This document shows, piece by piece, positions 34,881 to 47,200 of a stretch of 64,000 nucleotides of DNA. The stretch spans positions 124,001 to 188,000 of the forward strand of contig MU394102.1 of assembly GCA_022578605.1 (NCBI GenBank), read 5' to 3'. This DNA comes from Camillea tinctor. Its lineage: Eukaryota > Ascomycota > Sordariomycetes > Xylariales > Xylariaceae. Numbering within the stretch: the first letter of the stretch is position 1; each line of letters begins with the position of its first letter. The notes under the pieces are model-generated. The model was not told the origin of the DNA and searched no databases. It was given only the letters and a program-made list of their open reading frames with translations. The translations under genes were made by a program, and so were the position numbers.

Positions 34881-37635
34881 CTAACTTTAGTTATTTCGTC
34901 CGGTACTAGTTCCCCCGACTTAGAGACTTAGACTTTCGTAGCACTCCGAACATAGAGTGATACATAATACTATACTGCCCGAAACTCCATCGTTCGGCCC
35001 TGTAGGAAATAGCGCTTTTCCGTCAACCTACCGAGATAGAGGTTTTTTTTTTTCTTTCTTTTTTCTTTTTTCTTTATTGAACTTTTTAATTCCAAGTTTT
35101 CCATGGATTGATTAGAAAGATGAATCATCAATCGGCAATCCAACATCTAGCGCACTTTCTTCCCCAAACGGAGTACAGGAAGTGAAGAAGAAAAGAAGAA
35201 AAGGGAATAACGGGGAACACGAGTTGAAGACAAGGGTTTCAAGAAAAGCAAAGAATTCTAAGGAAGGAGAAATAAAAATAAAATTCTCTGAGGTACCACG
35301 AGCTCTGGCAAGCCTTGACTGACCAATCATAGGGCCTTGCTAGCCAATTACCTTCATTTTCTAGGCCTAAAAATTCACGCATTAGCATACTTGTAGTTAC
35401 ACTAAATACGCTGGCAACCTGGTAATGTCCCGTCCTGGCAGCTACTTCCGATCATGTTATAGAACCTAATCTATGTAATGTAGTCGCATACATACATACC
35501 TATTAGGCTTTGCAAGGCCGTCATCTCACCACCTGCACAATTCACCTTGATTCACAACCACAACATGTTGCGCTAAAGAAAGCCTTCTTTTCGCTTGCGC
35601 CGTCGGCATTCATGACGATTGTGCTGCCGCCCTGAATTTGTACACCGGCGCCTACTGGACGAAGTGTAGAAGAAAAAGAAAAAAAAGAAAAAGAAAACCA
35701 TGATCATGATATCAACCTAATGATGTTGTGGTTGTGTACAGCACGCCGGTCAAAACCGGCATCTGGGCTATTGTTTGTCACGAGACTATAATTCGTGGTA
35801 GTATAGAAATGAATCCAACCATTTGGTTCAAGTTGGTAAATCACGATGACGTTTTGCACTATGACCTCTGACCGACTGACGTTGACATGCCCCCCCTAGG
35901 GAAAGAACAGAACCAAGAACCAGGAACCAAGAACCATGGGGGGGGGGGGAAGAAGAGCGCGAGAGAAAGAGGGAGGGAGCAGAGTGAGCAGGGCAAAACA
36001 AAAGGGGGAGAGGGAAAGAAGCTCGAATGCAAAACATTACTACTTCCTGCCTACGCAGCTACGGTACGGTACATTGTGAAAAACTTACAACTCACTACCC
36101 AACCCACAGGGACCCACTACATAGCATCATTCTACAGCTCTACCCGTTGCGCTCACCTTAGTTAACCTTCGTATCACCTAATCCGGGGTATAGCAATTAC
36201 CCATCTAGAAAGGCATTATCCATTTTTAGTTTGATAAAGCTTATAACCCTGGGTTTAGCCTGGTTAGCGTGGTCCCAACTGTACGTATCGACAATTGACA
36301 TGTATATTATAGTCGGAGTTGCGAGTTGTGAGTTACGCGCATCCTCATTCATTCAAAGTTCGACTCGACTTCTTAGGATGTTTTATCAATTCGATTTAAG
36401 TCTAGTCTGGTTTGGTTGTTCATGTTTGAGAGTAGGTAAGTAATTTAAACTATACTATTGTGTAAATTGGCCAATAGATCTGGTTTAGATTTGATTATCA
36501 GATTGGACAACAAGCAACTTTGGGGGTGTTTTTTTTTTCTTTGTTCCCACCCAACGCATGCATCTTATTAGCTTTTCACTTACACACACTATACGTACTT
36601 ACACTCGCTCACACATACACACGACGGAGCCCTTTCCCCTGACTATGATTGTTATTCTCCTCCCATCCTATTTCCCTTCTTACCCCCCTCCGCCCCTCCT
36701 CTCGTATCGCATCTTCGCGTTCTGCTCATGGATAGGTCATAGATTATCTAGACTGGTGGAACCTCCCCAGAAAAAAAAAAGAAACTACTACAAAACAAAG
36801 TAAGTAGATAGTTTATTTTACCGAATGTTTATTATTAGGTCGCTTGCTTAACTCGCAACTCGGGCCGGGCCACGTGAACTTTAAACTTCGCGAAGTACAT
36901 ACAAGTTCAAAGTTCCCGTCCCTGTCACCACAACTCTCTCCACCACGGTCTAACATCGTGACATCGTGGCCATTACAAAATGTTTATTTGTTGCTAGGGT
37001 TTTCGCAACCCGTTTTCGGCGCAAGATAAAAAAAAAAAGCACAGTTCACTTGAGTACACTACACTACACTACACTAGCGACATGGGTACAGTCGTTCCTA
37101 CCACAATTTTTCTACTCTTCTGCAGCTTGTCCAAAGCAGAACGGTCGTGTGGCAGGCTCTTATTGGCCAGACTATCGTGACCCGACCTCCCACGTCAGGT
37201 GTCATTGTTGCAAGAGCATACAGGTACATTTGCGCACGTGTTTCCGTCACCTAACAGACCTATGGATTTTCGAGGCTTGCTAGTAAAGACACCTCAATCG
37301 TTGGATCTCGAGGTTCTGCACGGAACGGTTCTCCTCCGGTTAGGTCACCATGCATCCGCTCCAGGCCCTAGGCGCGTCACCTTTCCTCCCATATGCCACA
37401 GCCCATAGGCCACAGGCCATATGGGAAACCTGTCTAATTAGCAAAAGCCATTCCCTCTCTCTTGCTGAAATCTCCATGTTCTATACAGCATCGGCCCCCA
37501 AACCCTCACCCGCATGTCGAGGCCGTGGTCGGGCAGTATAACGCTGCGAACCCAGGCTCTCTGATCCACCCGGAGCACAACGTTTCAGGGCATGTGAATA
37601 AACATAACACAGCTCCAGGGGAGTACATACTATAC

Positions 37636-37695
37636 GGCTAGCTGGCTAATGGTTAATAGCTAATAGCTAATAACTGATAGCTGATGGCTAATGCC
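37636..37695 (+). repeat. Degenerate heptamer tandem repeat
   Basis: Around seven or eight units related to TAATAGC/TGATGGC follow each other with point differences. Confidence 0.65.
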
Positions 37696-39100
37696 AGATC
37701 AGCTCTTATTTATGCGCCAGACGTGTCATGGTTAAGCTTGCTTCGGATGTCGGCTTCTTCGACTCGTGGTTCAGACGTACATTCTGTGCTCCAGACCGAG
37801 ATGAAGGACCGCCCGTTTGCCCGTTTTCTCCGCTATCATGACGCTCGCTATACAGTCATGGCTATCTCTTGATCTACATCGATCGACTTTTTTTTTCTGC
37901 CTCTAGCTCTATGTTTGTCTGCCAAACGCCCCACCTGCACAACCTTCCGAAGTCGGGTAGGTCTCCCAGGTTGCTGGATACGATGCTATTATTCGACAGG
38001 TCTAGTTGGTGTCTTGCCGAAGCAATTAAGCTCCATTAAGGTCCTCCCTTTTGATATGGATACGACTCAGGTCATGCCAATCGCCCATCGGTGCTCACGT
38101 TTGCAGACCCGGCCCGATCCTTATCTGTCTGCGGCATCAGAATGAGTACCACTCTAGTACCGCTCTGGGGAGGGAGGGAGGGGCGCCATCTGCTTCTACC
38201 TCTCAGTTTATAAACTATTCTGCCTCTTTCGCAGTCGTCTAGTGATGATACGAGTTTCCGTGGCGCAAAAAGGATCACAGAAAGGAGCCTCGGGTTTTGT
38301 CCGCAATATAAGAATTTTTAGCCAGTCGCAACTGCGTGCAAGGCTGTTGGATCAGATTCTGTCTCTCTCTCTTTCCCCCCTAAACACCGAATCGAAAGCT
38401 TGCCTATCAGCACTTTAGAATTGGCCTCTGCAATGACCAATTATCTGCTGGCGCGTGCAGCGGCACCTGATATCGTCTTTTGACAATTCCCACACCAAGA
38501 TCAGCTCCCGCGGATCAGGGGGGAAATCAAGAATGGAGACAGGGACTAGTTGGTTTATACTCTTCTTCGTTGGCCCGGATAGAAGTCCGCTTCCGGTCAG
38601 GATTCACCACCAAAGGAGTTTCACGGACTCTGGGACCAAGTCGACGATACCCCTGAAGTTGCGGGGCGTTGGCCTCGTCTCGACTCTCTTAAAGCGTTCC
38701 CATTAACTCTCTGCAGCAACTCTAAGCACGACTCTCACTACTTTCCTCGGACATGGTATAATTTTCTTACTAAACCATAGAGGATCTTCTGTAGCTATCG
38801 CCGGCGCTAGATGCGTAGCACCTCCCGCTTGTGCCAGGTAGCCGTGTCTTTCCCTGTCTCATGTCTTGGCAGACTCACTATACATTTGCCCTGTACAGAA
38901 GCGTACAAACAGTATGAGGTTATACCTATACAGATGCCGAGCTAGATCTACGTTCTTCATACCTTATACCTTGGATCTTCCGCAAGCTGACGTATCTTTA
39001 GCCAAGTTTTCCCGGCAGAGCACTTTGGCCACGGCTTTGCTGGAGTCACGTGAACCAGTCAAAATCATCCCCCTATCGTCGAAACCTTGCATTAATAAAG

Positions 39101-39124
39101 TGACTATACATATGACTATACATA
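39101..39124 (+). repeat. Perfect 12-bp tandem duplication
   Basis: TGACTATACATA occurs twice, head to tail, at 39101-39112 and 39113-39124. Confidence 0.8.
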
Positions 39125-42100
39125 TGCTAAGGGATAGCTTACCTAATCGTACAACGAGTTGGTTGATCTGCAACAAAAAAAAGCCACGCACTGCTGTACT
39201 TCCAACTAACCACGGGATCGCCATGGAGCTGAGCGGAGGATAGGTGCACATCAGGACGTGCAGCCACGGGGCTCAACGATTATAGATATGGGACCTCATG
39301 GACATGTGGACTTAACCTTCATCCGTCGCCAGTTTTTTAGCCTTCTATTCTATGGGGAGCCATGGCAGATCGTATAGAGGAGAGCAGGGAATAATGGTAC
39401 GACAAAAGTCCCATCGATAAAGTGTACATTGACCCAGAGCTGCGGCGCCCGTTGTCGCGGTAACTATACTGCAACGTCGACGGCTTCTCCATTTCTAAAA
39501 TCTACACAAAAGTTTTTTTTTAGTTTTTGTTTTTGTGCGCGTGTGTTGATTTTCGAAGTTTTGAATTTAACAGTTTGTCTACGTATGAGTGGTCCAATTG
39601 CTTCTTTCTTTCTTATTCTCCGTCGTCTTGATCTGCTCTCGGCCATCCCTTACCTTCCAATATAGGGGTAGTGGGAGAAGCACCATTCGAGCGAACATAC
39701 GTGATGACAAAAAAAGGCACATTGCCTTTCCCAGACACCGAAACACACAAGGTAAAAGGTACGAGAATCCTTCCAGATGGAGTAAACCAGGATGAGGGAT
39801 TCTCTTTTCTGACGCTAACTCGCTTGTCGGGGACGCCTGTTCGAGGAGACTAGGCAACCTGTGCTCGGGGGGAGTCACTCAGTGGACCAGCCTTCGTTGC
39901 CCCTGACATGCCACTATCGATATATGGCATCGTGAGAGCTGTCAACGGCCCTATGGAGGAGTCAATCAAGACGGTTGGGGCCCAGCTCAATCTGCTAGGA
40001 AGTGGCTCCTTGAAAGGCCAACGCGACGAGCAGGGAGAGAGAAAGAGGAGAGACACTGCTGGCAAAAGCTCCACCATACGCAAAACAGAACATAGGTCAC
40101 GAGAGAGAAAAGGGGGAGAAAAGGAACAATTCATCTTTTCCTTCCTTTTTGACCTCTTCGTTGCCGGCATATCACGTCACTCGGGAAGATCCCTTGAGCC
40201 AGGGGACTTGGAGTTACGTGAACGATGACATGCTAGAATGACGAGGTTCGACATTTCAGAGGCTGGTCTTGGTCTTCTAGCGCGGGGGGGACAGTGTCTC
40301 GGGTTCCCCAGTGGAGGGCCAATGAGAGAAGTACGTGGGAGTTGGCCTGCGGAAACACCCCTAGGCTCTTATGTGAGACACGGCTAGGAGGGAGACATGC
40401 CTAGTTGTCATTTTTGCGGTATACTTTAGAAAAAGGGACCGGCACTTGATGGGCTATAAGGGGGGAAATTGTAGGTAGGCAAAAAGACAGAGCCAGTATC
40501 GGACGCCTATCATGACGTCCTATGCGCATAACATCTGCTTACTAGGAGCTTTCAGTATACTGATACGTTGTGTGTAGCACTAAAAATATCTGACTGAAGG
40601 GTGAGTACGATATGGATAGCATTTTATAATACCAACCAATAGAAAGAAATGACGAGATCTTTGGCTCGCAAAGTGACATTCTTAAATAATGGAGATAGGG
40701 TATCTCATAGTACATGAGTTGAGCTTGTAAGCGAAGACAACGACAGACATGTGCATCATAACAAGAGGGGATCATGTTCCATTGATGTTCGTTGCCAGCC
40801 TATCCTTCACCACATGTGGGTAAATAAATGACAGGCATTTTTGAACGCAGTGGGTAGTTTTCGCCGCAGAATCTTATCATTCTCTTGCCTTTTTTTTCGG
40901 GCCAACATCACCGGGGAACCTCGCGCAGACTGGCTTACACCAACATCTGTCGTGTATCTCCTCCCCGTAGACATAGGTAAGCAAAGAAAAAGTGCAAAGA
41001 CAGACACACGGTGTCAGCGCGGCTGAAAAGGCGGATATGCAGTTCATCCAAATATGCGTGTAACCGGCAATGGCCGAGTGCGAGCGTGCAACGAGGTGTC
41101 TCGTGGGCGGGTGCTTACATCACCTCAGATTAAGCTGCATTTCCTGTCTCGCCCCCGTGGCACTCTGTTCGGATGCTTCCGCACCTTTAACCTTTAACAA
41201 TTTTAAGAAGCCCTCCATGAGAACGGATGGCCCAGAGCCTCGGGTCGAGAAGTGTTCGTGAGAGCTTACTTAAGTGAGGCACGGGGTATTAGTCAGTTGA
41301 TATAGGAAAAGGGATAACTCTCGTCTATTGTGGACAAGTTGAGAGTTTGTTGCTGAACTCTTCTGAGCCTCTTAGATAACTTTTTTTTCTCAACCTCGCA
41401 AAGCTAAACAACGGTATTAGGGCATTAGACTTCAAGTATCTCTTCTTCTATTCGAGCTACCCAGCCCCATCGACCCCCCTTCCCCCCCCATTGCAACCCA
41501 AAGACGCCAAGATATATGGGGGGGTTTATGGAGAGTAGGTGACAAAAGAAGAGGGACCCGGCCCGATGCCCTCGATCACTATAGTGGTAAATCTGACGGG
41601 GGGAGACAAGAGAAAAAGACGACGAAAAGACTAAAGACCATTTTACTCCAGCTTTAGAGACACAGCCTTGTACCAGTCGTATGAGTCCCATGTGTCGATC
41701 TACACCGGTTCGCAATGATGTATGTACTCGAACCCGAAACATGGCAAATGAGTGGGAAATCTACTAACTACTAAGTTAGCTCAACCTAGAAAAATTCAGA
41801 CATGGGTTTTAGGACGAACAACGAACGAATCCGAGTCCGGGGGAAACCGAAAAAGACAATATAGTACATAGGTTTTAGTTAGTTTTTTTTTTCTAATGTA
41901 CACAACAGCATTGTTCTTCCATCCTCTCGATTACTGATCCGATTCGAGTTGTATGGTTTGACAATTCGAATGACTAGATTCCTAGTGTCATGAAGATTTC
42001 CAGGTCAGGGGAGGGAGGCGAAAACAACGAAAAAAAGACTACATATATCCATACACATACATACGTAAAGCCAAGAGCCTATGAAGAGAATCTCTATGTT

Positions 42101-42745
42101 GTTACCTATTTTCTTCCTACATACCAGACCGATTAACCCCACGTATGGTACTTAACGAACCCCGGTCATCTATATCTCTGTAGGTAAGTAATATCATCTG
42201 AATTAATAATTTGAGCTGTTATTTTTCTTTTTTGGATTTCTTCTTGACAGCGAGGTTTCACGACATCGTTAGATCGAACACCTCCAGCCACTCCCGCGCC
42301 GAGGGCTCGTGGAGCGTTGAAGCGGAAAGAGAAGAGGGAAAAAAAAAAGTCTCTGGTCCCCTAGCTGAACCAACCAGATAGCACCAAGGCGAAGAAAAAA
42401 AAAGATCGTTCAGTCTCGAAAGGTCGATTTGATGGGTCCCACACGCACCCCCCCTTGTGAATCCCATGACCGACTGCGAGTGGTCAGCCCGGATGTAGAA
42501 TGAAGTCAAGAGCCTACGTCGCCAATGCAGCTTGCAGCATGCGGGGGCTTTTAATGGCATGATTCCAGTTACCCTCTCCTCTTTCTTCTCCTCTTATGCT
42601 TTCTCTTCTCCTCCCGTCCTCCTCCTTACTCGTAGCTGGGTAATCAGCTGGTTGGGCCTTTCTGCCTCCCGGACCAGTAACCTAATTTTCTTTTACGATA
42701 GGGTATCGTGAGAAATGGGCATCTTGATAGAGGCAACGCTAGCAT

Positions 42746-42775
42746 AAATGAATGAATGAATGAATCAATGAATGG
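42746..42775 (+). repeat. AATG tetranucleotide microsatellite
   Basis: Six to seven AATG units, one changed to AATC. Confidence 0.75.
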
Positions 42776-43576
42776 AGGGAGTCGGAGTGGCGAATTCTCC
42801 CTCAATGAGAGAACACCGGCCTACCTCCTTCATCGGCTTTAATGTAGAATCAAATATTTTCGCCCTCGCCAGTTATGGACTTTTTCATTCCCCGTCTCGT
42901 GCGCACGCTCTACACGAATTGGCCGTAGACGAATAGAATCTTGAGCTACCGCCCGCGAAATGCGACGCTGGATGAAAAAAGGAAAACTTGCTTAGATAGA
43001 AAATCCAGCTCGGAAGGATCGTCAAGTACAGGCGAGACCCGATCACTGGAGATAGGCTCAATCTCTCCTCGATGGCAAGCGCGCGTGCTTTCATGGTGTA
43101 GCCGAGAACTCATAGGATGGTATATTCGCAAGTGATTAGAGTCACGTATGACCGGGGAAATGAAGACAGACTAAACTATGCTAGCAATGCAGCCAGGGAT
43201 GATCAAGGCGACAGTAACGTCAAAATACCGAATACTGCTAGCAGCTGCGAGGCAAGGCTGATGGGAGAATAGGGGGGAAGGGGGGGGTGTACAGCTAGGA
43301 AATATACAAGGCTCTGACGGACTATAGAATATAGAAGCATCGAGGCTATATAGCCTTGTGACCAACCGGGTTCAACTTGTTTAGGAGGATTGTGAAACAT
43401 AACTCAGACGTGTGATAGTTATACTTACCGGTGATTCAGGGGTAGATCTTTCTCAGTGAATATGTAGTGAAATTACCTACATAGGTACCTAGATATTACA
43501 TACAATGATCGTAAAAGGGAGCTCCTCCTATTTTCAAAGACGCCGTGCGTGATATACTAGTAGGTTTTCTCATGAA

Positions 43577-43613
43577 AGACGGCAGCACAGTACCATCCCG
43601 AACGCTGCCGTCT
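43577..43613. repeat. Perfect 10-bp inverted repeat
   Basis: AGACGGCAGC (43577-43586) and GCTGCCGTCT (43604-43613) pair exactly around a 17-base loop, giving a GC-rich stem in AT-leaning surroundings. Confidence 0.7.
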
Positions 43614-44028
43614 CTCCTAATAGTCCTTCAGATGTTCTCGAGCCTAATACTCATTTCAATAAGCATAGACTGTCCCATAGACTTAGTGATGTTGATGCAA
43701 CACCAAACTATCGCAATTAGGCATGATAGACTCAGAACTTCAATACAGAGATCCCCTATTACTGGTTCACATGTTGGACTAATAGTAGCCGGATGATAGT
43801 GCTTAGCAGACGACCTTATTCTCTCCTTATATCGCTAAGCTAGCATGCTTCTCGCTCCTGATCTACCCTCACAGCCCCCTGAGAATAACCTATAATGCCC
43901 ATTGCCTGGCGTCCATCAGCTTCAAGGAGGGTTACATAACCCGAACAGACGCTGTAAGGCGTTGAAAATAGCAACGAGGCTAAGCCGCGAGCACACAAGA
44001 GACGATCTCCCCCTCCTAATCCCTTCTC

Positions 44029-44241
44029 CTATCCCATCTTGCGCGCTTTTAAACTAGGGGATCTCCCGATCTTCTCTAGGCGAATGTGATCTACCAGATA
44101 ATGGGGTTGCGTAGCCTCCATCACGCTAGCTGCTGCGAGAGTATCGGCATCGATCTCAGACCACATGACTTGAGCACCCATCTTGGTTCCCCAATAAGAT
44201 AGATCCGTGGGGGTTTTGCCCCCTTTTCCCCGTGCCGGTTC
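44029..44241 (-). pseudogene. Possible coding relic, ankyrin-like C-terminal fragment
   Basis: On the minus strand a frame of 70 codons lies between a TGA at 44244-44242 and a TAG at 44031-44029. It reads GKTPTDLSYWGTKMGAQ early and HYLVDHIRLEKIG later, and looks coding rather than random. The G-K-TP-x-DL start recalls the beginning of an ankyrin repeat. No ATG lies near its upstream end. A distant candidate first exon exists (44571-44519, MRSSESMVSLPDYV before a GTAAGC donor), but I could not connect the two. It may be the surviving last exon of a decayed gene, or a real exon of a gene I cannot assemble. The family call is weak. Confidence 0.3.
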
Positions 44242-47200
44242 TCAAACGGCAAGCATCATGTACCACCCTTTAGGTAGTTGAGTACTCGAAGCCATCATGG
44301 TACAAGCTGCTAGTATCTAGTACATCCGGGTGGCGAGGGTCGCACGTGGGATGATCACTTCTTCTAGAAGTCTTCTCACGCCGCTTTGTGTCCTCGGGAT
44401 ATTACCTATAGGAGAACTAGGTAGAGGGGGGAGGACACACTAAGCTGCTCATGCTAGCAATAGCTTCTATCTAGGCCCAAGCAAGGAAGCGTGAGATATT
44501 GTTAAGCTGTTCGCTTACCCTGACTCGCCAACATAGTCAGGTAGGCTAACCATAGACTCAGACGATCTCATTGTTTAGTTATCCGTTGACTTCCTCTTCT
44601 GTCGACATACGTCTATACTAGGTAAATATATCACTCAGTCATGGCCATAGATAGTAAGTGGCGAGCACGTGCACATAGCCGTATACGTGCGGACGTACAT
44701 GACTTACATGATTAGTGTTGCTATTCTCTGCTAACCCGACCTAACCTATCTCTCTCCAGTAACTTGATAGGGAAAGGAATTAATATCAAGAAAATCCCGC
44801 GAATCCGGCTTTTCCTCCATCCCCCATCTTCTTCCTTCATTTCCCGTTCATGTCCCGATTTCCCTATTTGACTGGTCACAGATTTCTCTTTTCCTCATAT
44901 AAGACCGAGACTTATATGAGTTACCCAGTAAAAAAGCCTCGATTGCCGCCATTAGCCGGGTTGGGATAGCTCTTATTTTCCCTCAATCTTTTTCTTCATG
45001 ATAAGTACGAGGTCTAGAGTAGCAAATAGTGAAGCAGAAAACATTATAGGATATGTTGATATAGAATAAAAATATCATAGAATGTAAAAAAAGACTCAAT
45101 TGGGTATACCACTGCTAAAACTTTACAACTACCATGACACTACAGATCAAAAGGGGAAAAAGAGCCTCCTCCGTTCACTACATAGTAGCTACCCCTGGTT
45201 AAAACCGTACACCCACCTAAACTTAGCTAATCTAAGCTATTCCACTGGGTAGCAAGGTAGGTAGATATTTAGATGGATGGTTTGATAGCTCTTAGGTAAA
45301 GGCAGCTTTGTTAGCTCTATGATCACACGCAGCTGCTATATCCATCTTCCGTCCCCCTCCACTCCCTCCCCTGGTTGGTGAACTAGAGAGACCTTGGTTA
45401 GACCAATCAGCCTCCTCATCACACGGGTAACTAACGCCGATCGATCGCGCAAGCCGCGCTAGCTTCTCCTAAACTTACATACATACGGACATACTACATG
45501 AGCTCTCGTGAACCAAAACCCTACCGTTTTGATACCCTCCTCCTCCTCTTGCTCCTGCTCTGCTCCTCTTACCCCCTCAGCGTAGCATTCGACAGCAGAG
45601 CACAAACCTATCTACTTTTGGCAACCGACTCTGCCCTAGCCGCCCGCCAAGTCTCACCCTCATCACTTCTCACTCCTCACTTGATCCATTTCTTACTACA
45701 TCTAGGTAACTTTTAGCTGCTACCTGACATTAAGTATATACATCTGTCTATACGCTGGCGCGCGCGGTGGTTTGCCGGGGGGTTGAAAGTACCTAGCTAA
45801 CGTAACGTAGCTACCTCCTCCCTTGGTCTCTCGTATAAGCATTACAACCCGAAAGATTAGTGTGAGTTGAGTGACGCGGAGAAAGGGACAACCGAGAGAG
45901 AAAGGTAGAGAGAGAGAGAAATGATAATAATACCGACCTCTTCCTTTTCCCCACGTTTCCAGCTCTCTCACACACACATACACACTTACACACGTACACG
46001 TTACGTCCTACCTATGAGGCGTGATGACGCTTGATGATCGTGCCCGGTTTTTCAACCAAAGAGGAAGTGATAGTGACAAAAAAGACGTATCCGTCTCCGT
46101 TCTCTTGCCCCTCCCCATTCTCAAACCTTGGTTAGGCAAAGAGGCACGTATACACAACACTTGGTAGGTTGTTATCGAAAGCTAAGCTGGAATGCCCTTG
46201 GCGGGAATGCCCAAAACCCCAAAAAGGTCGAGAAATCTCCGAAGCGGACATCTTGTGTCAACTCCGGGGTCCATTCGTCCAGCTCATGGTTCGGAGGAGG
46301 GGTATAGTATCTGGTGGTTTGATACTGCGTGACGTGCGCCCCCCTTTTTTCTATATTCTCTTCCCTGTCACTATTCCCCTGTCCTGTCTGTCCCGTCTGT
46401 CCCGTTCTTTGTTGTCATATCCTATTATCCGGTGACTGCTGATTCCTCATTATCTTTTGTTGTCATCCTCAAATAGGTAATCCTTTTTTGAGCTGTCGTT
46501 TTTTTTTTTCCTTCTTTCGTTTTGGCCCAGTCATCGACGTCGTGGCATATTCCCCTCTTCCCCGTCTCGCGTTTCGTCTCCCCGACGTCCCTTCTTGGTG
46601 GCTTTGTGCCACGAATACCGGATATGGGCACGCCGGCCGGCCAGTTGGCCAGTTGGCCAGCTTCAAAGAGACCACGGGAAGAGACACGCAATAGTACAAC
46701 TTGCGCGTCTATGCGCGCGCGCATGTAAGAGCTACGCGAACACGCGGCGAAGCTCGAGGACCGAACAGGTTACACAGCGGCCCAGCCATCATCCTTTTCT
46801 CCCCTCTTCTTTGCCCCATCCTCTTGATGATCGCAAAGCCGTGAAGTTCTTGATTTAGAAGTGCCTACACGCAAGGGGTAAGGGAATATAGGCAATTAGC
46901 TAGCTACGGTAGCTTCTGATGCAGCTGAAGGCATGCCTGCCTAACTGGCCCGGCCTGATCTGACGTTTTACTCACCACTCGTCTTCCTCCTTATCGAACC
47001 CCCCTTTCTTTTCTCTGACCTGGCCTCAGTAGATTACCTTAGACTTTCTCTCTTTTTCCTTTTGCGGAAACGCTTTAGATATGGGACTTACATTACACAC
47101 ATTACGCATGAGTACACATACGTACATACGACCTGTTCCCCCTTTCTCCTTCTGCCTTTTTTTTTTTTTTTAGCTCTTTAGCTTATTGTTGGGTAGCGGT

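Larger units (their letters stand above)
33153..36500. other. Gene-free block, part 1
   Basis: Start of a 15.4 kb stretch without an intact gene. The first part is the upstream region of the gene at 33152. It contains a GTGTAT microsatellite (33511-33553), G-rich runs near 33600-33660, a GA-rich tract (34084-34132), TAGGTA-type palindromes near 34200-34240 and a 10-bp inverted repeat (34847-34880). Open frames are short and motif-free. Confidence 0.5.
36501..40800. other. Gene-free block, part 2
   Basis: No supportable gene. Composition is less AT-rich than the neighbouring parts, but open frames stay near 60-125 codons without recognisable domains. A tandem heptamer-like repeat (37636-37695) and a perfect 12-bp tandem duplication (39101-39124) are present. 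Poly-T and poly-A runs occur at 36530-36540 and 37026-37038. A non-coding transcript cannot be excluded. Confidence 0.45.
40801..44028. other. Gene-free block, part 3
   Basis: No intact gene found. It contains an AATG microsatellite (42746-42775) and a perfect 10-bp inverted repeat (43577-43613). Short open frames, such as plus 43545-43796, show no family match that I recognise. Confidence 0.45.

Noticed and set aside
39850..40228. Overlapping open frames on both strands around 39.9-40.2 kb
   Set aside because: Neither strand shows a domain, and both frames end at random stops.
45498..45716. 72-codon frame with a leucine-rich signal-like stretch
   Set aside because: The leucines come from a CTC/CTT tract; no cysteine pattern or conserved feature supports a secreted peptide.
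47100..47140. ACATACGACC string resembling the start of fungal 5S rRNA
   Set aside because: The following bases do not continue as 5S rRNA, and no internal control region is present.
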